Assembly: GCF_030815415.1 (NCBI RefSeq)
Contig: NZ_JAUSWW010000001.1
Span: 496,001-560,000, forward strand
DNA: 64,000 bases
Reading direction: 5' to 3'
Source: Streptomyces canus
GTDB taxonomy: Bacteria; Actinomycetota; Actinomycetes; Streptomycetales; Streptomycetaceae
Shown: positions 51,145 through 58,684 of the stretch, piece after piece
Numbering within the stretch: the first letter of the stretch is position 1
Layout of the letters: every line of letters starts with the position of its first letter
Notes under the pieces: generated by a model
Told to the model about the DNA's origin: nothing
Seen by the model: the letters and a program-made list of their open reading frames with translations, nothing else
The model's database searches: none
Translations under genes and position numbers: made by a program

Positions 51145-51745
51145 GACGCCTCGGTTCAGAGACCATCCGGCAGCGAGATGGGGACACCGGGTTTCCCAGC
51201 CCCCTTGGCGCGCTGTCGGCAGGGGCGTACGTTCGGCGGAGACGGAACGAGGGCCGGTCCGAGGACCTGTGCAACAGGACAGGGGACCCACCCGGTTCTC
51301 TCCAGGGATGCGCCGGGTGACGGACGAAAGGTCCACTCCCTGCGTCATCTGTGTCGTGAAACGACAAGCCGCCGAGGTCTGGGACGCCTGTATAGCAGCA
51401 TAGCCCTGGCCCAGTGCGACAGACGCTCCGAGGCCGTCCCATCTCAGGATGCGGACCGTGTCAACCCGTGGCGGCGCGCTCATGTCCGTTGCCCCGCACG
51501 GTACTTGGTCCCACAACGTCAAGCCACGGCCCACGGCCGCTCAGGTGTGACAGACCGTCGGCTGTCCGACGGAGGTTGTCGACGGACGGGCCATTCCGGC
51601 TCTGCCGGCGATCCTGGATGTTGCTGGTGATCTTCAGGTGGTCAAGATCCGGCAGAGTAGCCGGAATTGGCCGACCCGCCTGATCCGGCCTGGTGGTGAA
51701 CTGCCCGGTGGGATGCATCCGCTGAGTCTGATGATGTCGGCTCGA
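51145..51745. other. Stretch without recognisable genes upstream of the STAS operon
   Basis: About 600 bp with frames on both strands that show no domain, no ribosome binding site and shadow-like composition. The promoter of the STAS operon should lie in its first 100 to 200 bp. A short inverted CCGTCGG-CTGT-CCGACGG repeat occurs near 51551-51568. Confidence 0.4.
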
Positions 51746-51753
51746 CGATCGGT

Positions 51754-51969
51754 TTGCCGGTCTCCGTCATGATCCAACTCGGCTGCTCGGTCGAGGAATC
51801 ATGGGAAATCCTCGTCGAGGTGTCCCAGCGCAGCAACACCCGGGTGCGCGTCGTGGCCGAGCAGATGATCGCGGCCGTGACGACAAAGAACCCTTTCCCG
51901 ACAGTCTGCGGGATCACCTGGTCACCGCGACGAAGCGAAGGTCAGTGCTCGAACATAGGCCCGGCCTGA
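51754..51969 (+). pseudogene. ANTAR-domain fragment, frameshifted
   Basis: The frame reads MIQLGCSVEESWEILVEVSQ and RSNTRVRVVAEQMIAAVTTK, the last two thirds of an ANTAR domain, closest to the 44110 and 52669 products. The first helix is missing: VGSTIGLPVSV replaces the usual IDxAxGxL segment. After NPFP near 51900 a shift into the next frame gives DSLRDHLVTATKRR, the expected ending. It is a broken paralogue of the neighbouring genes. Confidence 0.65.
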
Positions 51970-52259
51970 CAGGGTAGACGCGCTGCACCGGCCGGGGAAG
52001 GACCGTGACCCGGGGAGGTCAAACGGTCCTTCCCCGTTCTCAAGACTGCAGGAGAACGTCTCGGTTCGGACCAGCCGCCATGGTGCCCGCTGAACTCCCC
52101 CTGCCGGCCGCCACCGACCTCCAGACGCACAAGCAGACGACGTTTCATTTGGTGATGTGCGGCGGAACGGGCGTCGTAGTCCGGGCAACGCGAGGCATCG
52201 GTAACGGGCGGGAGAGTGATGGCTGGCCTTGCAGCAGCGAAACGGGGCAGCAGCACTGC

Positions 52260-52652
52260 ATGACGCCGCAACCGCGTTTCACGCTGGCCGCGACCACCCT
52301 TGATGCACCAGACGCCCACGAGTTGGCGCAGTTCTATCAGGGCCTGCTCGGGTGGCCGATGCGGAAGGAGGAACCCGGCTGGGTTGAGATCGCTCCGCCC
52401 GACGGCAGTGCCGGGCTGTCGTTCCAGACAGAGCCACTCTTCACCCGCCCGCGGTGGCCTTCCACACGGTCCGAGCAGCAGATGATGATGCATCTCGACA
52501 TCGCGGTGCACGATCTTTCATCAGCCGTCGAGCATGCTCTTGTCCTGGGGGCGACATTGACGGACTTCCAGCCTCAGGATGATGTACGCGTCCTGTGCGA
52601 CCCGGCGGGCCACCCGTTCTGCCTCTTCGTGCCCACCGGCTCGAGCGCCTGA
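52260..52652 (+). CDS. VOC-family (glyoxalase-like) protein
   Basis: The 130-residue protein from ATG 52260 carries a vicinal oxygen chelate fold: LAATTLDAPDAHELAQFYQG near residue 9, MHLDIAVHDLSSAVEHALVL near 80 and VLCDPAGHPFCLFVP at the end. The paired His/Glu metal positions of true glyoxalases are only partly recognisable. It is probably an uncharacterised enzyme or binding protein. It lies alone between ANTAR genes. The ribosome binding site is weak. Confidence 0.82.
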   Translation: MTPQPRFTLAATTLDAPDAHELAQFYQGLLGWPMRKEEPGWVEIAPPDGSAGLSFQTEPLFTRPRWPSTRSEQQMMMHLDIAVHDLSSAVEHALVLGATLTDFQPQDDVRVLCDPAGHPFCLFVPTGSSA

Positions 52653-52668
52653 CATGGTGCGCACGCCC

Positions 52669-53313
52669 CTACGTGCCGCCCTCCCCTAGACCTTCGCCGC
52701 TCAAGTTCACCGCATCCGGCCGGACCGTCGCCTGCGACAGATCGGGGGGCAAACGGCCCGCCAGAACATCTGGGCTGCGTCCGTGCCCGGCCTGCACGGC
52801 CGCGACCGCCTGCTCGTACGAAGCAGAGGCCAGATGTTCCTGCAGATGCGCGGGCATCGGCTCCTGGCGAGCCGTCGCCATCACGGCCTCCGCCACATCA
52901 CGCAGCTTGGCGTTGGAGTGCTGGGACACCCTGACCAAGACCTCCCAGGCTTCCTCAGGAGTGCACGACCAGCCCGCCATCAATATCCCGCATGCGATGT
53001 CGATGACCGGGCGCGTACTCATCGCATGCCTGAGCTGCTCAATTTCCTTTTGCAGCGACTCTGCCTCGGCCTGCTCCAGCAACGGCGGCTCAGCGATATC
53101 ACGGGCGTCTTCTCGGGGTTCTACCTCCTGCGGACCGCTACCGGACGTCTCAGCTCCAGTGCGGCCACGCCGAAGACCTGGGCGTTGGGGAGGTCGCATA
53201 ACACGCGCATTCCCGACAGCACCCGCCCCACACATCCGAGCATCCTCCGCCTCACCCGCCCGCAACAGCTCACGCGCTTCCGCCCAGGCACAGACTGAAA
53301 CCGGGATGATCAC
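52669..53313 (-). CDS. ANTAR-domain protein with long flanking regions
   Basis: The 214-residue protein starts at GTG 53313. The first 80 residues are low-complexity and charged. A coiled coil follows (EAESLQKEIEQLRHAM, about 83-98), then the ANTAR domain (about 100-160): PVIDIACGILMAGWSCTPEE then VSQHSNAKLRDVAEAVMATA. The tail of about 50 residues is predicted disordered. There is no sensor domain. Its ANTAR part resembles the broken copy at 51754 and the 44110 protein, so this region has seen repeated ANTAR duplication. Confidence 0.82.
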   Translation of the reverse strand: MIIPVSVCAWAEARELLRAGEAEDARMCGAGAVGNARVMRPPQRPGLRRGRTGAETSGSGPQEVEPREDARDIAEPPLLEQAEAESLQKEIEQLRHAMSTRPVIDIACGILMAGWSCTPEEAWEVLVRVSQHSNAKLRDVAEAVMATARQEPMPAHLQEHLASASYEQAVAAVQAGHGRSPDVLAGRLPPDLSQATVRPDAVNLSGEGLGEGGT

Positions 53314-53357
53314 CTGCCGGAGCAGGGCAGTGGCCGGCCCTGCTGGAACAGGCGCGG

Positions 53358-53420
53358 ATGGTCATAGTGGCCGTGGCTGCGGTGACGGTGCTGGTCGCGC
53401 TGTTGCTGACGTCTGGGTGA
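53358..53420 (+). CDS. Possible 20-residue membrane peptide
   Basis: ATG 53358 gives MVIVAVAAVTVLVALLLTSG, a single hydrophobic helix. The DNA around it (GCGGATGGTCATAGTG) closely matches that at 54278-54299, which encodes the start of a similar hydrophobic peptide. No clear ribosome binding site is seen. It may be a real micro-protein or the end of a decayed gene. Confidence 0.3.
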   Translation: MVIVAVAAVTVLVALLLTSG

Positions 53421-54112
53421 CCTGCTGCCCTTGGCCGCTGGAGTCGCCGTCAACTCCCCGTTTCCGTAACGGGCTTCGTCGTCTTGCAGGACACGGGGCG
53501 ATCGTGGTGGGAGGCTTCCGGTAACTGGGCCCGAGGGCCGGCTCCCCCTGGCCTTGGGTCCTCGCGCGTGGCGCCCACCGGCGCCGAAGCCGCGGGAGGT
53601 GCCCCGGTCGCCTGTGGGCAGGGGCTGGAGCCGTGTTGTCGGCGATGCGGCTCCAGCTGGCCTGAGTGGTCCCACTGTGCTGCTTGAAGGGTAGTAAGCA
53701 GCGCTGGTTGATCGGAAGCGCAGCGTTGGGGCAGGCGGCCTGCAGGAGGAGACGGGACTGGACGCGTCGCAGATTGAGGCGCGGACCGTCGTCCAGGCCG
53801 GGCGCCGTGCAGCCAAACTGCCAGCAGAGCAGCGTGCGGACCTCGATGCCCTCGGCATGCACTCTGGTAGAGGGGCTTCCCGGTCCACACACCGCTCGCG
53901 TCGAAAGCGCGGAATCGGTGCGCACCGTGGAGAACCGACGTTCGGGGAAACAGGGGCCGATACGGGCTCGGGCGGTGGACGACACCGACCATGTCTGCGT
54001 CTTTGCCGTCCAGCTGGTCGCGGCCCGAGCCGATGCGCGCCATGCCGGTCCTCGATCCGACGTTGCCTGTCCGGAGTTGGTGTTTCCCGGTGAGGGTCAG
54101 TCGTGGAAGGTG
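53421..54112. other. Stretch without assignable genes; contains one copy of a dispersed repeat
   Basis: Frames exist on both strands, but none shows a known domain. A minus-strand frame contains GIEVRTLLCWQFGC and a WSRIADNTAPAPA segment that recurs, coded on the plus strand, at 58357-58415. This suggests a diverged repeat of unknown nature. Confidence 0.4.
53606..53664 (-). repeat. 59-bp dispersed inverted repeat, copy 1
   Basis: The complement of this stretch matches the plus strand at 58357-58415 in about 48 of 59 positions by eye. The shared core includes CTGGAGCCGCATCGC and CCAGCCCCTGCCC. It reads WSRIADNTAPAPAHRR on the minus strand. Confidence 0.55.
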
Positions 54113-54114
54113 GC

Positions 54115-54246
54115 ATGACGGCATGGGACGACGGCGAGCCTTTGGTGGCCTTCGCCCGGCTGACGGATGAGTACCGGCTCAGCGGCGAGGGTGACGACAG
54201 CGCCACTCACGCGGCGAGGTCACGCGACGCGAGGACGACGCTGTGA
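54115..54246 (+). CDS. Small hypothetical protein, 43 residues, coupled to a membrane peptide
   Basis: ATG 54115 after GGAAGG gives an acidic soluble peptide, MTAWDDGEPLVAFARLTDEY, followed by a charged tail. Its stop TGA overlaps the GTG of the next small frame (GTGA), a translation-coupling signature. I do not recognise a family. The coupling and reasonable start site favour a real gene, but its small size keeps this uncertain. Confidence 0.35.
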   Translation: MTAWDDGEPLVAFARLTDEYRLSGEGDDSATHAARSRDARTTL

Positions 54247-54350
54247 CGTGTGTGGACGGGCTGGCTCAGTGGATGGGCCGGGTGCGGGTGGTCATAGTGC
54301 CGGTGGCGGTGCTCGTCGTGGCCTCCGCGCTGACCGTGGCGATGTGGTGA
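54243..54350 (+). CDS. Small membrane peptide, 35 residues
   Basis: GTG 54243 overlaps the preceding stop. The product begins TCVDGLAQWMGRV and continues as one helix (VRVVIVPVAVLVVASALTVA), ending MW. The DNA encoding the helix resembles that at 53352-53410. It could be a single-pass micro-protein, a toxin-like peptide or a remnant. No antisense RNA gene was identified. Confidence 0.35.
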   Translation: MTCVDGLAQWMGRVRVVIVPVAVLVVASALTVAMW

Positions 54351-54429
54351 CTGCGCATCAGATGCGCCGGAGTACGGCAGGACGGGATCAGTCGTAGGCG
54401 TGCCCGCACAGGAACGGACGCACCGCTCC

Positions 54430-54810
54430 CTAGAGAAACGGGGCTGGCTGCTGCGGGCGAAGGACGGACGGTTCAAGCACCATCTGGGAGTGGTGGTCGA
54501 GGCGGCGATCGTGGTCGCGGTTGAGGTGGCGTGAGCGGGAGAGCCGGCTCAGCGTGCGCTCCACCACCCACCTGGGGGCCAGTACGACAAATTCGCGTTG
54601 CCCGTCGGAGCGGCGCACGACCTCGATCCGGACTCCGTGGCGGGCGAACGCCATCGCCAGCGCCGGACCCTGGTAGGCACTGTCGACCCACACCAGCTTC
54701 AACAGCCGGCCCGGCTGGTCCATGAACGTCTCCAGCAGCGCGGGGCGGCCTTGGAGTCGTGCAGTGCACATCGGCCGTGGTCACGAAATCCGGTTTGCCA
54801 CAACGCACTC
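54430..54810 (-). pseudogene. IS5/IS4-type transposase C-terminal remnant
   Basis: The minus strand reads LETFMDQPGRLLKLVWVDSA, YQGPALAMAFARHGVRIEVV, LAPRWVVERTLSRLSRSRHL and a tail ending PQQPAPFL. These are the second Asp region (VWVDSAY) and the RWVVERT catalytic Glu region of an IS5-group DDE transposase. A frameshift near 54760 separates it from the preceding VVTTADVH piece. The N-terminal half is missing. The kinase gene ends at 54809 beside it. Confidence 0.75.
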
Positions 54811-57595
54811 AGCCCGGCTGGGCGGACCTCAGCGCCGCCAGCAGCGAACGAGCGTCCCGGACCGTGGGGTGGCCGTCACCGAGACGTACGGCGGCCTCGT
54901 CCACGACGCGTTCGGCGTAGGCCGTTCCGCTTGTCCCGTCGCAGCCGAGCATGGCGTGGGAGACCTTGAGGCGCAGGGCCAGGGGGTGGTCCTCGCCGAG
55001 CCGGGAGCGCGCCTCCGCGGCGAAGGCGCCGCATTCCCGGCGTACCTGGTCGGTCGACTTCGAGCCGCCTTCGCGTTCCCAGGCGAGGACTTGGGCTTCG
55101 AGGTCCCGGGCCGCGGTGTCGGGGGTGCGGGCCTCGGGTGGTGTGTCACTGGTGTCGCCGCCCGTCGCCGGCCGTGCGGCGACCGTGGTGTCGTCCAGCC
55201 CCTCGAGCCGAGTGTGGACGAGCGTCTCGAAGCGGCGGGTGGCCGGGAGAGCCGCGTGCTCGCGGATGAGGGTCGTTGCCTCGGCGGGCAGGGGCGGCGG
55301 GGCGCAGCGTTCCGCCTCCGGTCCGAGGGGTGCGCCCGCAGGGCCGGCCGCGAGGGCCGCGGCGACCTCGGCGGGGGTCGGCCGCCGGGCCGGATCGGTC
55401 TGCAGACACGACCGCACCACCTGCTCCAGTTCGGCGGGCAGACCCTCCAGGTCGGGCGTGCCGTCGCAGATGTTGCTCATCACGGCGAGAACCTTCCTGC
55501 CCCAGGGAAGGCGCCCCAGGGCGAGGCGGGCGAGGAGCGTGCCGAGGGAGAACACGTCGCTGGCCGGGGTGAACTGCTGGTGCTCCCGGATCTGTTCCGG
55601 CGAGGCGTAGGCGTACGTTCCGGCGAACCCGCTCCGGGGCTCGGTCAACCGTTCAATCTGCGCGATACCAAAGTCGATGACGCGGGGGCCGTCCTCGGTC
55701 AGCAGCACGTTCGCGGGTTTGAGGTCGAGATGCACGATGCCCTCGGCGTGAATGGCGCTGAGCGCGGAGGCAATGCCCGCACCGATGCCGCGGACGGTGG
55801 CGGTATCCAGGGCGCCGCACCGCTCGGCCACCTCCTGCAGCGAGGGCGCGGCCACGAACGGCACGGCCATCCAGGGGGTCTCGCCGCTGGTGTCGGCGGC
55901 GATCACGGGCACGGTGAACCGGCCGCTGACCCGCCGGGCCGCCTGCACCTCGTGCGTGAACCCATCCCGGATCGAGGAGTCGGCCGCGTACTCCGCGTGC
56001 AGGGTCTTGACCGCCACCATGACGCCGTCCGGATCCTGGCAGAGGTAGACGCGACCGAACCCGCCCTCCCCGACACGCTCCAGGACCTCGTAGGGACCGA
56101 AGGCCGCCGGATCCTCCATCGTCCGCGCGGACGTGGCCCGCGCCACCTGCCGCCACTCCCCCAGGGCCTCGGCTTCGGCATGGACGTCCGTGGGACCACC
56201 CTGGGCACGCGCGGGGGCGGGTTCCGGCCCCGCCGGCTCGTCGTCCACCACGACGAGCGACACCGAATGCGCCGTGCCGTCCCGGAAGGAGTAAGCCTGC
56301 ACGTTGACATTGCCGGCGCCCTCACTGGAGACGTAGACGCCGAGCAGCCCCAGCCGCTCGCACAGAGCGATCTCCTCGGGTATCGGCCGGCGGTCCGCAC
56401 GGGCGAAATAGAAGGCACGGGCCTCGCATCCCTGGTCGGCCACGTGCTGGATCACGGTGCGCCACTGCGCGACGCTGACCCGGTGCGGTCGCGTGTCATC
56501 GGTATCACCGCTGACCGGGAAGACCTGGGCGATATGCCGGGCGCGGGCTTCGCGTGCCAGCAACCCGAAGGCCGTGGCGGGTGCCGCCTCCACCTGCCTG
56601 GCGAGCAGGGTTCCCGCCGTGTCGCCGATGTGCAATTCCGTCGTCCCGGCTGCCCGAGCGAGTCCATCGCGTTGCTGGGACAGCGTGTCGTACTCGGGAG
56701 AACCCGGGCCCTCCCCGCGTAGCTCCATGCACGCGAGCACTTTCCCGAAACAGACAACGGCTTCGGCCAGGCCTTCTGGGTCATCCGTCTGCATGGCCAC
56801 CTTCGCCTGCGACACCAGCGCGCCGAGCGTCCGGTCACTGCCCGCACCGTACAACTCCTCACATTTCTCCGCTATTTGACCGTACATGCGGGTGGCCCTC
56901 CGCAGGTCACCGCTCCGCTCGATCTCCGCGACCGCCGCGACGAGCCCCTCCAGGCTGTCGTGTCCCCGCTCATGACCGAAGGGCAGCCCGCCGGCGAGTT
57001 CGGCATAACGCTGCCGGGCGATACCGGTGAGCCGGTGCTGCGAACCGAGTTCACCTTCGGCGGTCTTCAGCATCCGAGTGAAGGTGCGCAGCGCAGCCGC
57101 GTTGTCGCCGGCCTGCTGCTGCCAGTGGCCCATGTCGCAGAGCAGGTTGAGCGCGGCCTCGGTACGGCCCTCCTGCTCGGCCGAGCGGTGCATCTCCTCG
57201 TAACGGAGTACGGCTTCCTCGGCCCGCCCTGCCCGGCCATGCCAGTGGGCGAGCTGGTGGCGGGCCAGGCCGGTGTCCTGATGCCGGGGCCCCTGGAGCC
57301 GCTCACGGTCGGAGAGGAGCTGCGCGAACAGCTGCACCGCGCCCTCCGGGTCGCCCGACTCCCCTGTCCAGTGGGCGAGTTGATGCCGCAGGGCCAGGGT
57401 GTCGGGGTCGTCGGGCCCGGGCGCGGCCGTCGCACGAACGACCAGTTCGCGGTACCGCTTCACCGCCTTGCCGGGCCTGCCCTGCCGACCGTCCTGCTCG
57501 GCCGAGGCACTGCCCTCCCGCAACCGCGCGACCACCTCGGCCGCCGACTCACCGGACTCCGGAGTGCCGTTCCGTCGCTTGCCGATCCAACGCAT
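54809..57595 (-). CDS. Large Ser/Thr protein kinase with N-terminal TPR region
   Basis: The 928-residue cytosolic protein has TPR-like repeats at about residues 20-330 (LALRHQLAHWTGESGDPEGA, LARHQLAHWHGRAGRAEEA). A central domain of unknown type follows (about 345-480, CEARAFYFARADRRPIPEE), then a Hanks-type kinase at about 498-735. The kinase has P-loop VGEGGFGRVYLC, Lys in VAVKTL, catalytic HLDLKPANVLL and DFGIAQ. The loop has Leu in place of the usual Arg of HRD, so it is a non-RD kinase. The tail (about 750-928) resembles further TPRs. There is no transmembrane helix, unlike PknB-type sensors. It probably phosphorylates a partner bound by the TPRs. Its start overlaps the zinc-ribbon gene end by 47 bp. 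Confidence 0.85.
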   Translation of the reverse strand: MRWIGKRRNGTPESGESAAEVVARLREGSASAEQDGRQGRPGKAVKRYRELVVRATAAPGPDDPDTLALRHQLAHWTGESGDPEGAVQLFAQLLSDRERLQGPRHQDTGLARHQLAHWHGRAGRAEEAVLRYEEMHRSAEQEGRTEAALNLLCDMGHWQQQAGDNAAALRTFTRMLKTAEGELGSQHRLTGIARQRYAELAGGLPFGHERGHDSLEGLVAAVAEIERSGDLRRATRMYGQIAEKCEELYGAGSDRTLGALVSQAKVAMQTDDPEGLAEAVVCFGKVLACMELRGEGPGSPEYDTLSQQRDGLARAAGTTELHIGDTAGTLLARQVEAAPATAFGLLAREARARHIAQVFPVSGDTDDTRPHRVSVAQWRTVIQHVADQGCEARAFYFARADRRPIPEEIALCERLGLLGVYVSSEGAGNVNVQAYSFRDGTAHSVSLVVVDDEPAGPEPAPARAQGGPTDVHAEAEALGEWRQVARATSARTMEDPAAFGPYEVLERVGEGGFGRVYLCQDPDGVMVAVKTLHAEYAADSSIRDGFTHEVQAARRVSGRFTVPVIAADTSGETPWMAVPFVAAPSLQEVAERCGALDTATVRGIGAGIASALSAIHAEGIVHLDLKPANVLLTEDGPRVIDFGIAQIERLTEPRSGFAGTYAYASPEQIREHQQFTPASDVFSLGTLLARLALGRLPWGRKVLAVMSNICDGTPDLEGLPAELEQVVRSCLQTDPARRPTPAEVAAALAAGPAGAPLGPEAERCAPPPLPAEATTLIREHAALPATRRFETLVHTRLEGLDDTTVAARPATGGDTSDTPPEARTPDTAARDLEAQVLAWEREGGSKSTDQVRRECGAFAAEARSRLGEDHPLALRLKVSHAMLGCDGTSGTAYAERVVDEAAVRLGDGHPTVRDARSLLAALRSAQPG

Positions 57596-58271
57596 ACAGA
57601 CCCCCGGAGCTGTCGATCGGCCGACATCCCGCCCTGCAGGCAGACCGGATGAAGAGCCCGTACACGGCAAAGTACCGTTCCCACATAGGGAGCGGGAGTG
57701 GGTCGTAGATCCATTCCTGTTCACTGCGCCTGCCTCGAACGGTGTTGGGCGGACTGGGTTGCCGCGTTCGCGTCCACGGCGGCGGGGCCGGTCGGCTTCC
57801 GGGGGGTGGGTGGGTGAAGAGGGCTTTGAACTGGTCCATCGGCTGGCGGGCGAGGGCGGTGCGGCATTCGGGGCAGTGCCAGCCGTCCTCGGGCGGGGCA
57901 TACGGGTAGCTCAGGCCGGGCGCGCTGGTGAAGGGCCGGCCGCATCGCTCGCAGGGAACAGGCAGCGGCACGGGAGGAGTTGCCACGGCCATCCGCTCGC
58001 GATCCTGCGCCAGCCATTGAGCCTGCTGCTGGCGCTCTTGTTCCAGTTGCTCATCACGCTGACGGCTCTGCTCCATGTCGCGCTGACACCAGGCGTCGAC
58101 ATCGTCGGGGTTGGCCAGGGCGGTGGTGAGGGTTTCCCACTGGCGGTGACCGCATTCACCTCGATGACCCGCTGACTGAGCCGACCGATCCGCCAGGCCC
58201 TCCCGGCTCCACCCTCGCGGGCGGCGCGCCCTCTCGACCTGAAGGACCTGCTCAGGCACGGGTCCCGCCAC
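57549..58271 (-). CDS. Zinc-ribbon hypothetical protein upstream of the kinase
   Basis: The frame carries a helical, Gln/Glu-rich segment (NPDDVDAWCQRDMEQSRQRD), then a zinc ribbon with PCERCGRPF and WHCPECRTAL (two CxxC pairs about 25 residues apart). A Pro-rich tail overlaps the kinase start by 47 bp. Similar Streptomyces proteins begin close to WETLTTALANPDDV, so the true start is probably near 58150 rather than 58271. The coding bias is good up to about 57740; the remaining tail may be accidental. It may act as a DNA- or protein-binding partner of the kinase. Confidence 0.5.
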   Translation of the reverse strand: MAGPVPEQVLQVERARRPRGWSREGLADRSAQSAGHRGECGHRQWETLTTALANPDDVDAWCQRDMEQSRQRDEQLEQERQQQAQWLAQDRERMAVATPPVPLPVPCERCGRPFTSAPGLSYPYAPPEDGWHCPECRTALARQPMDQFKALFTHPPPGSRPAPPPWTRTRQPSPPNTVRGRRSEQEWIYDPLPLPMWERYFAVYGLFIRSACRAGCRPIDSSGGLYALDRQATERHSGVR

Positions 58272-58356
58272 TCAGTTACGCTCAGTAGTGGGCGGTCGGC
58301 TTCCCCGACCTCGCCCTGAAGGCTCCCAGCCCCTGAGCCGCGTGACCGTCCCGCCC

Positions 58357-58415
58357 GAGGCCAACTGGAGCCGCATCGCTGACATCGCGGCCCCAGCCCC
58401 TGCCCTCCGGCGGCG
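58357..58415 (+). repeat. 59-bp dispersed inverted repeat, copy 2
   Basis: Matches the complement of 53606-53664 at about 80 percent by eye. It reads NWSRIADIAAPAPALRR in one plus-strand frame and MSAMRLQLA on the minus strand. It lies in the gap between the zinc-ribbon gene and the GH59-like gene, where no established gene is seen. Confidence 0.55.
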
Positions 58416-58684
58416 GGGCCAGGCCCGCGGCGCCGCGTCGAAGGGCACCCGCGCGAGGACACGACCGAAGGGGAGCGTCAGGTCCTCGCGCGAGGCGGTC
58501 GCCGCCCTCGCCGACGGGTGGCCGCCGCCGCACTCAGCCGCCCCAGGCGCGGCTTCAACCCCTGTGTCCTGAACCGATGTACGCCACATCCGAGCCGGCC
58601 CGGACGCCCTTCTACGCCCGGCACGACTCGGCACCAGGAGACGGGCAGGGAAGTGCCCGCGCGGGGCCCGCAGGCCCGAGGCAC

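Noticed and set aside
53450..54124. Minus-strand frame of 224 codons between the ANTAR gene and the micro-ORFs
   Set aside because: No domain, no start signal and mixed composition. Only the short repeat inside is convincing.
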